The notes beneath the pieces are model-generated. The model was given only the letters and a program-made list of their open reading frames with translations. It was not told where the DNA came from and did not search any database. The translations under genes and the position numbers were made by a program. Positions 41,485-50,705 of a stretch of 64,000 nt of DNA are shown piece after piece; the stretch's first letter is position 1, and every line of letters begins with the position of its first letter. The stretch covers positions 27,751 to 91,750 of the forward strand of contig CANRPJ010000009.1 in the NCBI GenBank assembly GCA_947632485.1, read 5' to 3'. The DNA is from an uncultured Muribaculaceae bacterium. GTDB lineage: Bacteria > Bacteroidota > Bacteroidia > Bacteroidales > Muribaculaceae.

Positions 41485-42882
41485 ATGTCGCTCATTAAAT
41501 CAATTTCCGGAATAAGGGGTACGATCGGTGGTCGTCCCGGCGATGGCCTCAGCGCTCTCGATGTAGTTAAGTTTACTGCTGCCTATGCCCGCTTCATCAG
41601 GCAGGGCCGCGAAGGGGAGGTAGTTAAGCCGAAAATAGTAGTAGGCCGCGATGCCCGCCTCTCCGGAAAGATGGTGGAGAGCCTCGTATGCGGCACTCTG
41701 ACGGCTATGGGTATGGACGTGGTGAAGATCGGACTCGCTACCACTCCTACCACCGAGATAGCCGTGACTGGCGAGAAGGCCGACGGCGGAATAATAATTA
41801 CCGCGAGCCATAATCCCCGGCAATGGAATGCCCTGAAGCTGCTCAACCGCAACGGTGAGTTTCTGAATGATGCGGAAGGCAAGGAGGTGCTCCGCATTGC
41901 TGAGGCAGAAGATTTCAGCTTCGCCGAAGTCGATGAGCTGGGACGCGTGATGAAAAATGACACCTGGAATGAGAAGCATATCGATGCCGTGCTCGGTCTG
42001 AAGCTAGTAGATGTTGAGGCTATCCGCAAGGCGGGCTTCCGTGTGGCTGTTGATGCTGTAAATTCCGTTGGCGGTATCGTGATTCCTCAGCTTCTGCGTG
42101 CGCTCGGAGTCGAGGAGGTGATAGAGCTTAACTGCGAGCCCAACGGTAAATTCGCCCATACTCCCGAGCCTATTCCTGAGAACCTCGGCCAGATAGCCTC
42201 GCTGATGAAGGAGGGGAGGGCTGATGTAGGCTTCGTGGTAGATCCGGATGTTGACCGTCTCGCGATCGTGATGGAAAACGGCGAGATGTTTGTGGAGGAA
42301 TATACTCTCGTAGCTGTGGCCGACTATGTGTTGTCGAACACTCCTGGCGCCTCCGTATCGAATCTGAGCTCCTCGAGGGCTCTGCGCGATGTAGCTGCCA
42401 AGCATGGCTGCAAATATGCGGCTGCGGCCGTAGGCGAGGTCAATGTGGTGACCAAGATGAAAGAGGTGGGCGCTGTAATTGGCGGTGAAGGCAACGGCGG
42501 AGTGATCTATCCGGAGCTTCACTATGGGCGCGATGCTCTTGTGGGAGTGGCTCTGTTTCTTACTCTTCTTGCTAAATCGGGCAAGAAGGTGAGTGAGCTT
42601 AAGAAGGACTATCCGGCCTATGCCATTGCAAAGCATAAGGTGGAGCTCACGCCGGGCCTCGATGTGGATAAGCTGCTGAACCAGGTGAAAGAGATCTATG
42701 CTTCTGAGGAAGTGACAGATATCGATGGCGTGAAGATCGACTTCCCCGACAGCTGGGTGCATCTGCGCAAGTCGAATACGGAGCCGATCATAAGAATCTA
42801 TAGCGAGGCTCATTCCGGCGCCGAGGCTGATGCTCTGGCCGTGAAAGTGAAGGGAGCAGTGCTTAAAGCGGCTGGAAAGTAA
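41485..42882 (+). CDS. glmM: Phosphoglucosamine mutase / phosphohexomutase
   Basis: Interconverts glucosamine 6- and 1-phosphate on the way to UDP-GlcNAc, feeding peptidoglycan and LPS. The 465-residue chain has the four phosphohexomutase domains: start SGIRGTIGGRPGDGLSALDV, active-site phosphoserine loop IITASHNPRQWNALK, metal site DPDVDRLAIV, sugar-binding GGEGNGGVIYPE, and the phosphate loop RKSNTEPIIRIYSEA. A phosphoglucomutase/phosphomannomutase role is possible, but the usual Bacteroidales annotation and size favour GlmM. Confidence 0.92.
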   Translation: MSLIKSISGIRGTIGGRPGDGLSALDVVKFTAAYARFIRQGREGEVVKPKIVVGRDARLSGKMVESLVCGTLTAMGMDVVKIGLATTPTTEIAVTGEKADGGIIITASHNPRQWNALKLLNRNGEFLNDAEGKEVLRIAEAEDFSFAEVDELGRVMKNDTWNEKHIDAVLGLKLVDVEAIRKAGFRVAVDAVNSVGGIVIPQLLRALGVEEVIELNCEPNGKFAHTPEPIPENLGQIASLMKEGRADVGFVVDPDVDRLAIVMENGEMFVEEYTLVAVADYVLSNTPGASVSNLSSSRALRDVAAKHGCKYAAAAVGEVNVVTKMKEVGAVIGGEGNGGVIYPELHYGRDALVGVALFLTLLAKSGKKVSELKKDYPAYAIAKHKVELTPGLDVDKLLNQVKEIYASEEVTDIDGVKIDFPDSWVHLRKSNTEPIIRIYSEAHSGAEADALAVKVKGAVLKAAGK

Positions 42883-42892
42883 GAATGAAGCC

Positions 42893-44677
42893 ATGCTGAA
42901 GAAATTCTTTCTAAATAGCCTTTCATCGTTTGTCGGTACGATGGTGGCGATAGGCGTTTGCGGTCTGGCGCTCGTGTTTCTCGTTATCGGCCTTGTAGCG
43001 AGGATAGGCCTAAGTTCGGAAACCGCTTCGGTTAAGAACAGGTCGGTGCTTGTAATCGATTTGTCAGGCTCTATTTCCGAGAGCGAAAGGGCTCCGGAGA
43101 TGGATCTTCAGGAGCTCGTGCTGTCGCAGGGCATCAATAAGCCGCAAGCCTTGAATGTGCTTGTTAAGGCTATTGATGAGGCGGCTTCGAATAAGAATGT
43201 GAAAGCTGTTTATCTTAAGTGCGGAGGTGTAAGCGCGGCTCCCGCCACTCTATCCGCTCTGCGTGCAGCTTTGGTAGAATTTAAGAAAAGCGGCAAGAAA
43301 ATCTATGCCTATGGCGATTCGATGTCGCAGGGTGACTACTATGTAGCTACCGCTGCCGACAGCCTGTTTCTGAATCCTGAAGGATCTGTAGGCATTCAGG
43401 GCATGGGTAGCACCACAATGTTTTTCAAGGGGCTTTTCGATAAGATAGGAATCAAATTCACGGCAATCAAGGTCGGTACCTACAAGTCGGCTGTGGAGCC
43501 TTATGTGCAGGAAACCATGAGCGAGCCTGCACGCGCTCAGCTGGACACACTTTTCAACACGATGTGGGGTGAGGTGCGCGGCAGCATTGCTGAAGCGCGC
43601 GGTATCAAACCTGAAAGGATCGACTCCCTGATCGATAAAGACTATATTTTCCTTGGTCAGGGCGACGAGGCGCGTAAAGCCCGCCTGGTAGACGCTCTCA
43701 CCTATGAGCGCCAGATGGACTCGAAAATAGCTGCACTGATAGGTGAGAAGAAGGCCGATGATGTGAACTTCGTAACTCCTCAGATTCTTGTGGGCTCTTC
43801 CGATTTCGGCAAGGCCTCCGGCTCGCAGGTAGCCGTGCTTTATGCTGAAGGAGAGATTCAGGAGACGACCGATGGCGGCATCAACTGCCATAAGTTGGTG
43901 CCCGTAATTGTTGAGCTTGCCGACAATGATGATGTTAAAGCGCTTGTGCTGAGGGTTAATTCTCCCGGAGGATCAGTGTTCGGGAGCCAGCAGATAGCCG
44001 AGGCGCTACGATATTTCAAGTCGAAGGGCAAGCCTTTCGTAGTGTCGATGGGTGATTATGCGGCCTCGGGCGGTTATTGGATTTCCGCAGATGCCGACAG
44101 GATTTTTGCCAACGCACTTACTATCACGGGGTCTATCGGCATTTTCGGACTCATTCCCGATGCATCGGAACTTGCGACTAAACTCGGTCTTGGACTTGAG
44201 ACGGTTGCCACTTCGCCCGACGCCCTCTTCCCTAACGTGCTTAAAAGCCTCACACCTGGTCAGACGGAAGCACTTCAGAAGATGATTAACAAAGGCTACG
44301 ACCAGTTCATAGCCCGGGTGGCCAACGGCCGCAATCTGCCGGAATCGAAAGTGAGGGCTATAGCTGAAGGTCGCGTATGGAGCGGTCTGGCAGCGAAGGA
44401 ACTCGGTCTGGTTGATGAGATAGGCGGAGTAGGCGATGCAGTGAAATGGGCTGCGAAGAAGGCTAATCTCGGCGATAATTATGGAGTGGGACTCTATCCT
44501 GAAAATGAGTCATCGATCTGGGATCTTCTTAGCGCCACGGGCACGATAGAAGCTACCGCACGGTTTGAACAGATAGGTGTGGGCGGTCTCCCTGTGCCTG
44601 CTATGAGGAAAGCCTGGATAATGCTCCAGCGCAAGCCTGAGCAGGCGCTGATGGTTCCTGTAAAGGTATATCTCTGA
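42893..44677 (+). CDS. sppA: Signal peptide peptidase SppA, 67 kDa type
   Basis: Membrane-bound Ser/Lys protease that degrades cleaved signal peptides. The 594-residue chain has one N-terminal membrane helix (GTMVAIGVCGLALVFLVIGL) and two tandem ClpP-like domains, as in E. coli SppA. The first includes YGDSMSQGDYYVATAADSLF, the region that supplies the general-base lysine; the second holds LRVNSPGGSVFGSQQI and the nucleophilic serine in MGDYAASGGYWISADADRI. It is followed after 7 bases by lpxK. Confidence 0.96.
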   Translation: MLKKFFLNSLSSFVGTMVAIGVCGLALVFLVIGLVARIGLSSETASVKNRSVLVIDLSGSISESERAPEMDLQELVLSQGINKPQALNVLVKAIDEAASNKNVKAVYLKCGGVSAAPATLSALRAALVEFKKSGKKIYAYGDSMSQGDYYVATAADSLFLNPEGSVGIQGMGSTTMFFKGLFDKIGIKFTAIKVGTYKSAVEPYVQETMSEPARAQLDTLFNTMWGEVRGSIAEARGIKPERIDSLIDKDYIFLGQGDEARKARLVDALTYERQMDSKIAALIGEKKADDVNFVTPQILVGSSDFGKASGSQVAVLYAEGEIQETTDGGINCHKLVPVIVELADNDDVKALVLRVNSPGGSVFGSQQIAEALRYFKSKGKPFVVSMGDYAASGGYWISADADRIFANALTITGSIGIFGLIPDASELATKLGLGLETVATSPDALFPNVLKSLTPGQTEALQKMINKGYDQFIARVANGRNLPESKVRAIAEGRVWSGLAAKELGLVDEIGGVGDAVKWAAKKANLGDNYGVGLYPENESSIWDLLSATGTIEATARFEQIGVGGLPVPAMRKAWIMLQRKPEQALMVPVKVYL

Positions 44678-44684
44678 ATCAATA

Positions 44685-45773
44685 ATGAGCAGCACCAAAG
44701 ATAGCATATTGACCTACGTACTGACGCCGCTGTCTTGGATCTACGGGGCGGTGACGTTTGTGCGCAATAAAATGTTTGACCGGGGGCTGCTAAAAGAGAG
44801 AGAATTTGATGTGCCGGTAATCACGGTGGGTAATCTCACGGTGGGGGGCACGGGGAAGACTCCGCATGTAGAATATCTGGTAGGCAGTCTGGCGGCAGAT
44901 TATAATATCGGAGTGCTTAGCCGGGGCTACCGGAGGGCTACAAAGGGGTTTGTGCTTGCCAATTCCAAGAGTACCCCGGAGTTTATCGGCGATGAGCCTT
45001 ATCAGATCTACCAGAAATATGGCATGAAGGTCCATGTGGCGGTATGCGAGAGCAGGGTAAAAGGAATCCGGCAGATGCTGGAGGCGGATCCCCGGATCAA
45101 TCTGATAATCCTCGACGATGGTTTTCAGCACCGCTGGGTGAGGCCAAAGGTATCGGTGCTACTGATAGACAGCACGCGCCCTATCTATAAGGATAAGCTC
45201 CTGCCTCTTGGGCGCCTGAGGGAGAGCTGGAAGGGAATAATAAGGTCAGATATCGTGGTGGTCACAAAAAGCTCCGAAAGCATGAAGCCTATGGAGTATA
45301 GGCTTATGAAGCATGAGCTGAATCTGATGGCTTACCAGAAGCTGTTCTTCTCCAGATATGTATATGGAGGTCTACTGCCCGTATTCCCTGATGATTCTCC
45401 TTATTCAGCATCTTTGAATGACCTGACCGAGCGCGATACGGCGCTGCTCGTGACCGGCATAGCCAGTCCACGCGGTTTCGTGCGCTATTTCCGAGATTAC
45501 GCCTGCCAGGTGAAGGTGGCTCATTATCCGGATCATCACGATTTCAGCCGCAAGGATCTTGATGAGCTGAAGAAGAAGTTTGAATCGATGGCGGGAGCGC
45601 GCAAGCTGATTGTCACTACCGAAAAAGATGCGGTGCGCCTTTCGAACAATCCCTATTTCCCAGAGAGTCTCAAACCGTTTGTGTTCTATCTGCCCATAGC
45701 GGTGCAGATGGTGCCCGGGCTTGGTGAAGACAATTTTGTGGAGTCGGTGAAAGAAGCAATAGAGAGAAAATAA
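44685..45773 (+). CDS. lpxK: Tetraacyldisaccharide 4'-kinase
   Basis: Phosphorylates the 4' position of the lipid A disaccharide precursor at the inner membrane face. The 362-residue chain has an N-terminal membrane-associated helix, the P-loop in VGNLTVGGTGKTPHVEYL, LSRGYRRATKGF, DEPYQIYQKYG and the conserved ILDDGFQHRWVRP. LpxK, with kdsA and kdsB in this window, shows the cell makes Kdo-lipid A. Confidence 0.96.
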   Translation: MSSTKDSILTYVLTPLSWIYGAVTFVRNKMFDRGLLKEREFDVPVITVGNLTVGGTGKTPHVEYLVGSLAADYNIGVLSRGYRRATKGFVLANSKSTPEFIGDEPYQIYQKYGMKVHVAVCESRVKGIRQMLEADPRINLIILDDGFQHRWVRPKVSVLLIDSTRPIYKDKLLPLGRLRESWKGIIRSDIVVVTKSSESMKPMEYRLMKHELNLMAYQKLFFSRYVYGGLLPVFPDDSPYSASLNDLTERDTALLVTGIASPRGFVRYFRDYACQVKVAHYPDHHDFSRKDLDELKKKFESMAGARKLIVTTEKDAVRLSNNPYFPESLKPFVFYLPIAVQMVPGLGEDNFVESVKEAIERK

Positions 45774-45789
45774 TCAACACAGAGAAAGC

Positions 45790-46602
45790 ATGTTGGAGAA
45801 AATACACCAGACAGCCGATTTCCTCAAGGCTGCGCTGCCGGAGCTGCCCGAAACGGGCATTATCCTCGGATCAGGACTCGGCGATCTCGTAAATGATATT
45901 GAGATTGTAAAGGAGATAGCCTATGCCGATATTCCCAATTTCCCATTGTCGACGGTAGAAGGACATAGCGGGAAGCTGATATTCGGTTATCTTGCAGGCA
46001 AATATGTAGTGGCCATGCAGGGACGCTTCCATTACTATGAGGGCTACGATATGAAGCAGGTGACCTTCCCGGTGCGCGTGATGAAGGAACTGGGGGTCAA
46101 CACCCTGTTTGTGAGCAATGCGGCCGGAGGTATGAATAAGGAGTTCAAGGTTGGTGATGTAATGGTGATCACTGACCATATCAACCTGTTTCCCGAGAAT
46201 CCGCTTCGTGGGAAAAACTATGACGAACTCGGAACCCGCTTCCCTTCAATGACGGAGGCCTATAGCGGCGCCCTGATAGAGCTGGCGGATAAGATAGCCG
46301 GTGAGCAGGGTATCAGACTAATGCACGGAGTATATGTAGGCACTCAGGGTCCTACGTTCGAAACTCCCGCTGAGTATGAGTATTTCCGTGTGATAGGAGG
46401 CGATGCGGTAGGTATGTCGACCGTGCCGGAGGTAATAGTGGCTAATCATGCGGGAATGAGGGTTTTCGGGCTTTCAGTGATTACTGATCTCGGCGGTAAG
46501 GACATAAAGGAAGTGCCTACTCATGAGGAAGTTCAGAAAGCTGCCATGAATGCTCAGCCCGTAATGACGCGACTGATAAAGGCTATGCTGCCGCTTATCT
46601 GA
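45790..46602 (+). CDS. punA: Purine nucleoside phosphorylase, trimeric type
   Basis: Splits purine nucleosides with phosphate to free base and ribose 1-phosphate. The 270-residue chain matches the trimeric PNP class: IILGSGLGDLVNDIE, EGHSGKLIFGYL, MQGRFHYYEGYD, VSNAAGGMNKEF, GTQGPTFETPAEYEYF (Glu contacting the base) and AVGMSTVPEVIVANH. Where the human enzyme has SLITN with Asn243, this protein has SVITD (Asp233, at 46486-46488), which may widen base choice. It lies between lpxK and thiL, likely in one transcript. Confidence 0.95.
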   Translation: MLEKIHQTADFLKAALPELPETGIILGSGLGDLVNDIEIVKEIAYADIPNFPLSTVEGHSGKLIFGYLAGKYVVAMQGRFHYYEGYDMKQVTFPVRVMKELGVNTLFVSNAAGGMNKEFKVGDVMVITDHINLFPENPLRGKNYDELGTRFPSMTEAYSGALIELADKIAGEQGIRLMHGVYVGTQGPTFETPAEYEYFRVIGGDAVGMSTVPEVIVANHAGMRVFGLSVITDLGGKDIKEVPTHEEVQKAAMNAQPVMTRLIKAMLPLI

Positions 46603-46662
46603 GGAAACAATTTTATCGCCGGGGCATTCTAATATTATAGCAATGACCCCCAATAGAAAGAA

Positions 46663-47700
46663 ATGGAAGAGAAACAGACAGAAATCTCGACCCTTGGCGA
46701 GTTCGGCCTGATCGACAGGCTGACCAAAGACTTTCCCCTCAAAAATGAATCGTCGAAACTTGGAGTAGGCGATGATGCAGCAGTGATGGATTTCGGCGAC
46801 AAGGAAGCTCTTGTCACCACCGATCTGCTCCTCGAGGGCATACATTTCGATTTGCGCTATGTGCCGCTCAAGCATCTTGGCTATAAGGCTGCGATCGTGA
46901 ACTTCAGCGATATTTATGCCATGGGGGGGCAACCGAAGCAGATCACGGTGAGCCTCGGCATATCCAGCCGGTTCACGCTCGAGCATATCGAGACTCTTTA
47001 TAGTGGTATCCGGCTTGCCTGCGAAATCTATGGAGTGGATCTTGTAGGAGGTGATACATCAGCGTCAACTACCGGTCTGGTTATCAGTATAACCTGTCTT
47101 GGCGAAGCTGCCAAGGGCGAGGTTGTGAAGCGCAGCGGGGCTAAGGAAACCGATCTGCTCTGCGTGAGCGGCGATCTGGGTGCAGCCTATATGGGTCTTC
47201 AGCTTCTTGAGCGTGAGAACAGGGTAGGAGAAGGGAAGAAAGACTTCCAGCCCGATTTCGCCGGAAAGGAGTATATTCTGGAGCGGCAGCTCAAACCCGA
47301 GGCGAGAAAAGATATCGTGGCGATGCTAAAGGAAAACGGCATCAAGCCTACTTCGATGATCGATGTGAGCGATGGTCTTTCTTCAGAGGTGCTTCATCTC
47401 TGCAAGGCCTCCGGAGTAGGAGCAAGGGTATATGAGGAGCGGATTCCTATAGATTACCAGACCGCCAGTATGGCAGAGGAGCTCAATATGAATGTGGTGA
47501 TGGCTGCCATGAACGGTGGCGAAGACTATGAACTTCTCTTCACCGTGCCGCTATCTGACCATGAGAAGATCGGAAAGCTCAAAGGAGTGTCGATGATAGG
47601 CTATATCACCAAACCGGAACTCGGCGCAGCCATGCTGAGCCGCGACGGCAACGAAATTCCTCTTAAAGCCCAGGGTTGGAACGCGTTTCCCCAGGATTAA
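46663..47700 (+). CDS. thiL: Thiamine-monophosphate kinase
   Basis: Makes thiamine diphosphate, the active cofactor, from thiamine monophosphate and ATP. The 345-residue PurM/HypE-fold chain shows GVGDDAAVMDFGDKEALVTT, LLLEGIHFDLRYVPLKHLGY, NFSDIYAMGGQPKQITVSLG, VGGDTSAS, DVSDGLSSEVLHLC and NGGEDYELLFTVP. All metal-binding Asp residues are kept. It is the last gene before the Bat operon. Confidence 0.96.
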   Translation: MEEKQTEISTLGEFGLIDRLTKDFPLKNESSKLGVGDDAAVMDFGDKEALVTTDLLLEGIHFDLRYVPLKHLGYKAAIVNFSDIYAMGGQPKQITVSLGISSRFTLEHIETLYSGIRLACEIYGVDLVGGDTSASTTGLVISITCLGEAAKGEVVKRSGAKETDLLCVSGDLGAAYMGLQLLERENRVGEGKKDFQPDFAGKEYILERQLKPEARKDIVAMLKENGIKPTSMIDVSDGLSSEVLHLCKASGVGARVYEERIPIDYQTASMAEELNMNVVMAAMNGGEDYELLFTVPLSDHEKIGKLKGVSMIGYITKPELGAAMLSRDGNEIPLKAQGWNAFPQD

Positions 47701-47764
47701 TGTTAGGCAGGAAAATACAACATGATTTAACACTTTGTATGCCTTACATATAAAAGGCAGAAGC

Positions 47765-47772
47765 TATATTTG
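47765..47772 (+). promoter_or_regulatory. Possible -7 element of the moxR/bat operon
   Basis: TATATTTG, a perfect TAnnTTTG, 43 bases before the moxR ATG. The nearest TTTG (about 28 bases upstream) is too far for a usual -33, so support is moderate. Confidence 0.45.
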
Positions 47773-47815
47773 CAATAAATCAAAAATCACACAAAAACCT
47801 CAAAGCCGCGACTAA

Positions 47816-48811
47816 ATGAACGACAACGTCAACATCCGCGAACTCAATGATATAATCGCTTCCAAAAGCGACTTCCTGAATCTGATCCGCAAGGGTATGG
47901 ATCAGCGCATAGTGGGCCAGAAGCATCTGGTAGACTCTTTGCTGATTGCTCTTCTCTGCAACGGCCATGTGCTGCTTGAAGGTGTGCCCGGTCTTGCAAA
48001 GACCCTTGCCATCAAGACGCTGGCTACTCTGGTAGATGCGAAGTTCAGCCGCATTCAGTTCACGCCCGATTTGCTCCCTGCCGACGTGATCGGTACGCAG
48101 ATCTATAGCGTGAAGAAGGAGAGTTTCGAAGTGAAGAAAGGCCCGATCTTCGCCAACTTCGTATTGGCCGATGAGATTAACCGCGCTCCGGCAAAGGTGC
48201 AGAGTGCGCTGCTGGAGGCGATGCAGGAGCGTCAGGTTACGATTGGCGACGAGACCTTCCAGCTCGACCGTCCTTTCCTCGTGATGGCTACTCAGAACCC
48301 CATCGAGCAGGAGGGTACCTATCCTCTGCCCGAAGCTCAGACTGACCGCTTCCTTCTGAAGGTAGTGATCGGGTATCCCAACAAGGAGGAGGAGAAGGCA
48401 ATTATCCGCCAGAATATCGCAGGCAGTCTTTCGCCGGTATATCCGATGGTAAATACTCAGGAAATTGTTGAGGTTCAGAAGATCGTAGGAATGATCTACA
48501 TTGATGAGAAGATCGAGAATTATATAGTAGATATAGTATTCGCTACCCGCGAACCGGCAAAATTCGGTCTCAACGATCTTTCAGGTCTCATCGGCTACGG
48601 TGCTTCTCCGCGTGCCTCAATCAGCCTTGCTCTGGCATCGCGTGCCTATGCCTTCCTGAGAGGTCGTGGCTATGTGATTCCTGAAGATGTGCGTGCCGTA
48701 TGCCACGATGTGATGCGTCATCGTATCGGTCTTACGTATGAGGCTGAGGCAAATAATATCACTGCCGACGAGGTTATCACCAACATTCTTGACAAGGTAG
48801 CAGTGCCCTGA
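47816..48811 (+). CDS. MoxR-family AAA+ ATPase
   Basis: A 331-residue AAA+ chaperone-like ATPase. Walker A is in EGVPGLAKTLAIKTLATLVD, Walker B and the sensor region in FVLADEINRAPAKVQSALLE, with MQERQVTIGDETFQLDRPF and MATQNPIEQEGTYPLPEAQT as family signatures. MoxR ATPases act with VWA-domain proteins, exactly what follows here (DUF58, BatA, BatB), and are thought to insert metal or remodel partner complexes. It is the first gene of a nine-gene operon. Confidence 0.95.
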   Translation: MNDNVNIRELNDIIASKSDFLNLIRKGMDQRIVGQKHLVDSLLIALLCNGHVLLEGVPGLAKTLAIKTLATLVDAKFSRIQFTPDLLPADVIGTQIYSVKKESFEVKKGPIFANFVLADEINRAPAKVQSALLEAMQERQVTIGDETFQLDRPFLVMATQNPIEQEGTYPLPEAQTDRFLLKVVIGYPNKEEEKAIIRQNIAGSLSPVYPMVNTQEIVEVQKIVGMIYIDEKIENYIVDIVFATREPAKFGLNDLSGLIGYGASPRASISLALASRAYAFLRGRGYVIPEDVRAVCHDVMRHRIGLTYEAEANNITADEVITNILDKVAVP

Positions 48812-48817
48812 TAGCGA

Positions 48818-49693
48818 ATGGATGCCAACGAACTCCTGAAGAAAGTCAGGAAAATCGAGATCAAAACCCGCGGTCTGAGCCAGAACATATTCGCGGGAGA
48901 ATATCATACGGCCTTCAAGGGGCGCGGTATGATGTTTTCCGAAGTTCGCGAATATCAGTATGGCGATGATGTGCGCGATATAGACTGGAACGTTACCGCG
49001 CGCCATAACAAGCCTTTCGTGAAGGTCTACGAAGAGGAGCGCGAACTCACGGTAATGCTTCTGATCGACGTGAGCGGCAGCCGCGATTTCGGTGCTGTGG
49101 GGGAGACTAAGAAAGAGATGATGGCTGAGATTGCGGCTACGTTGGCTTTTTCATCGATCCAGAATAATGATAAGGTTGGAGTAATCTTTTTCAGCGATAA
49201 GGTTGAGAAGTTCATTCCGCCGAAAAAAGGCAGGAAGCATATACTCCTTATTATCCGCGAGATAATAGACTTTCAACCGGAAAGCAACGGTACCGATATC
49301 GATATGGCCCTGCGCTTTATGACTAACGCCCTGAAGAAGAGGTGCACTGCATTTCTGCTGAGCGATTTTATCGATTCCCACGATTACGCCCAGAGCATGC
49401 AGATTGCCAATAATAAGCACGATCTGGCTGCTATTCAGGTATATGATCGGCGTGACAGCAGTATGCCCGATGTAGGTCTCATCAGGGTGAGGGATATGGA
49501 GCGCGGTGTGATGCGCTGGATCGATACATCGTCGAAAAGTGTGCGCAAGGCTTATGATAAGATCTGGTATGACCGTCAGCAGAAACTTTCATCGGCCGTG
49601 GTTAAGAGTGGCGTGGATCTCGCATCGGTGGCGACCGATGAAGATTTTGTGAAAGCCCTGCTGGGATTGTTCCGTAGGAGGGGAATGCGCTAA
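48818..49693 (+). CDS. DUF58 protein with VWA-like fold
   Basis: A 291-residue cytoplasmic protein. The DUF58 signature is visible as FKGRGMMFSEVREYQYGDDV and RDIDWNVTARHNKPFVKVYE, followed by a VWA-type metal site LLIDVSGSRDFG (DxSxS kept). In Bat operons this protein is the usual partner of MoxR. It starts 6 bases after moxR. Function in the bacterium is not settled; links to aerotolerance and envelope stress come from Bacteroides fragilis and related systems. Confidence 0.93.
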   Translation: MDANELLKKVRKIEIKTRGLSQNIFAGEYHTAFKGRGMMFSEVREYQYGDDVRDIDWNVTARHNKPFVKVYEEERELTVMLLIDVSGSRDFGAVGETKKEMMAEIAATLAFSSIQNNDKVGVIFFSDKVEKFIPPKKGRKHILLIIREIIDFQPESNGTDIDMALRFMTNALKKRCTAFLLSDFIDSHDYAQSMQIANNKHDLAAIQVYDRRDSSMPDVGLIRVRDMERGVMRWIDTSSKSVRKAYDKIWYDRQQKLSSAVVKSGVDLASVATDEDFVKALLGLFRRRGMR

Positions 49694-49697
49694 AGAT

Positions 49698-50705
49698 ATG
49701 AAGATGAGGAGACTGTTGAATCTCTTTCTGATAATTTCGGCTTTTGTATGGTCGGGCAGTGCCTATGCTCAGAAAGTGAGCGTAAAGGCGAAGCTCGATT
49801 CAGTGCAACTGCTGATGGGCAATATGACTCTGCTGCATCTTGAAGTAGTTCAAAATCAAGATGCTACCGGAGGCTTTGAGATTTTTAAGGGTGCCGCGCC
49901 CGACGGAGTGGTCGGAGTGTGTGGTGATAGCGTGGAACTTCGCACAGCTTTCAAGAGGGATACGCTTGACCTGGGCTCCCGTAGAATCCAGATTAACTAT
50001 CAGGTGCCGGTGCAGGCCTTTGACTCAGGCTTTTACAGGCTTCCGGAGTTTATATATGTGAGCGGTGCTGACACTGCTCGCTCCAACAGGGTGACTTTGA
50101 AGGTAGTACCCGTGAATGTAGGAGAGAACGATGCGATATCCGACTACGCCGGAGTGGCTGAACCGGAAGGGAAGTCGATATTCGACGCCCTGCCTGATCC
50201 GCTTATCGAGTTGTGGTGGCTTTGGCTACTGATCATAATTCTCGCTGCTATAACCATTTATGGGTGGCAGGTATATAAGAAGCGCGGTTCTATCCTTCCT
50301 AAGAAGCCTGAACCCACGCCGTATGAGGCTGCCATGAAGGCTCTTAATGACCTCAAGGCACGTCAGCTCTGGGAGAGAGGAATGGAGAGGGATTATTTCA
50401 CTCAGCTTACCGACATTCTCCGCGTGTATCTTGAAAAGCGCTTCGGAATCAACGCTATGGAGATGACAACCCACCAGATTATCTCGACTCTCGCTGATAA
50501 TGCTGAAGTAAAGGAGAAGCGAGGATATATGCGTGATATTCTGGATATAGCTGATTTCGTTAAGTTTGCTAAGGTTCGGCCTATGCCGGCTGATAATATC
50601 GCCAGCTTCGAGAATGCCGTAAGGTTTGTAGAGGAGACTCGCCCTGCAGAACCGGCAGAGGAGAATGAACAGGAAGATAAATCAGAGAAAGGAGGCTCGA
50701 AATGA
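49698..50705 (+). CDS. Bat-operon membrane protein (DUF4381-like)
   Basis: A 335-residue protein: signal peptide (MKMRRLLNLFLIISAFVWSG), a periplasmic beta-rich part to about residue 165, one membrane helix (LWWLWLLIIILAAITIYGWQ), and a cytoplasmic tail with LKARQLWERGMERDYFTQLT and LRVYLEKRFGINAMEMTTHQ, a pattern found in the small membrane proteins between DUF58 and batA in Bacteroidetes. It overlaps batA by 4 bases. It probably docks the MoxR/DUF58 pair to the membrane BatA/BatB proteins, but this is inference. Confidence 0.85.
   Translation: MKMRRLLNLFLIISAFVWSGSAYAQKVSVKAKLDSVQLLMGNMTLLHLEVVQNQDATGGFEIFKGAAPDGVVGVCGDSVELRTAFKRDTLDLGSRRIQINYQVPVQAFDSGFYRLPEFIYVSGADTARSNRVTLKVVPVNVGENDAISDYAGVAEPEGKSIFDALPDPLIELWWLWLLIIILAAITIYGWQVYKKRGSILPKKPEPTPYEAAMKALNDLKARQLWERGMERDYFTQLTDILRVYLEKRFGINAMEMTTHQIISTLADNAEVKEKRGYMRDILDIADFVKFAKVRPMPADNIASFENAVRFVEETRPAEPAEENEQEDKSEKGGSK

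Noticed and set aside
42004..42894. 296-codon frame opposite glmM
   Set aside because: Antisense shadow of a conserved enzyme gene, no signal or motif.
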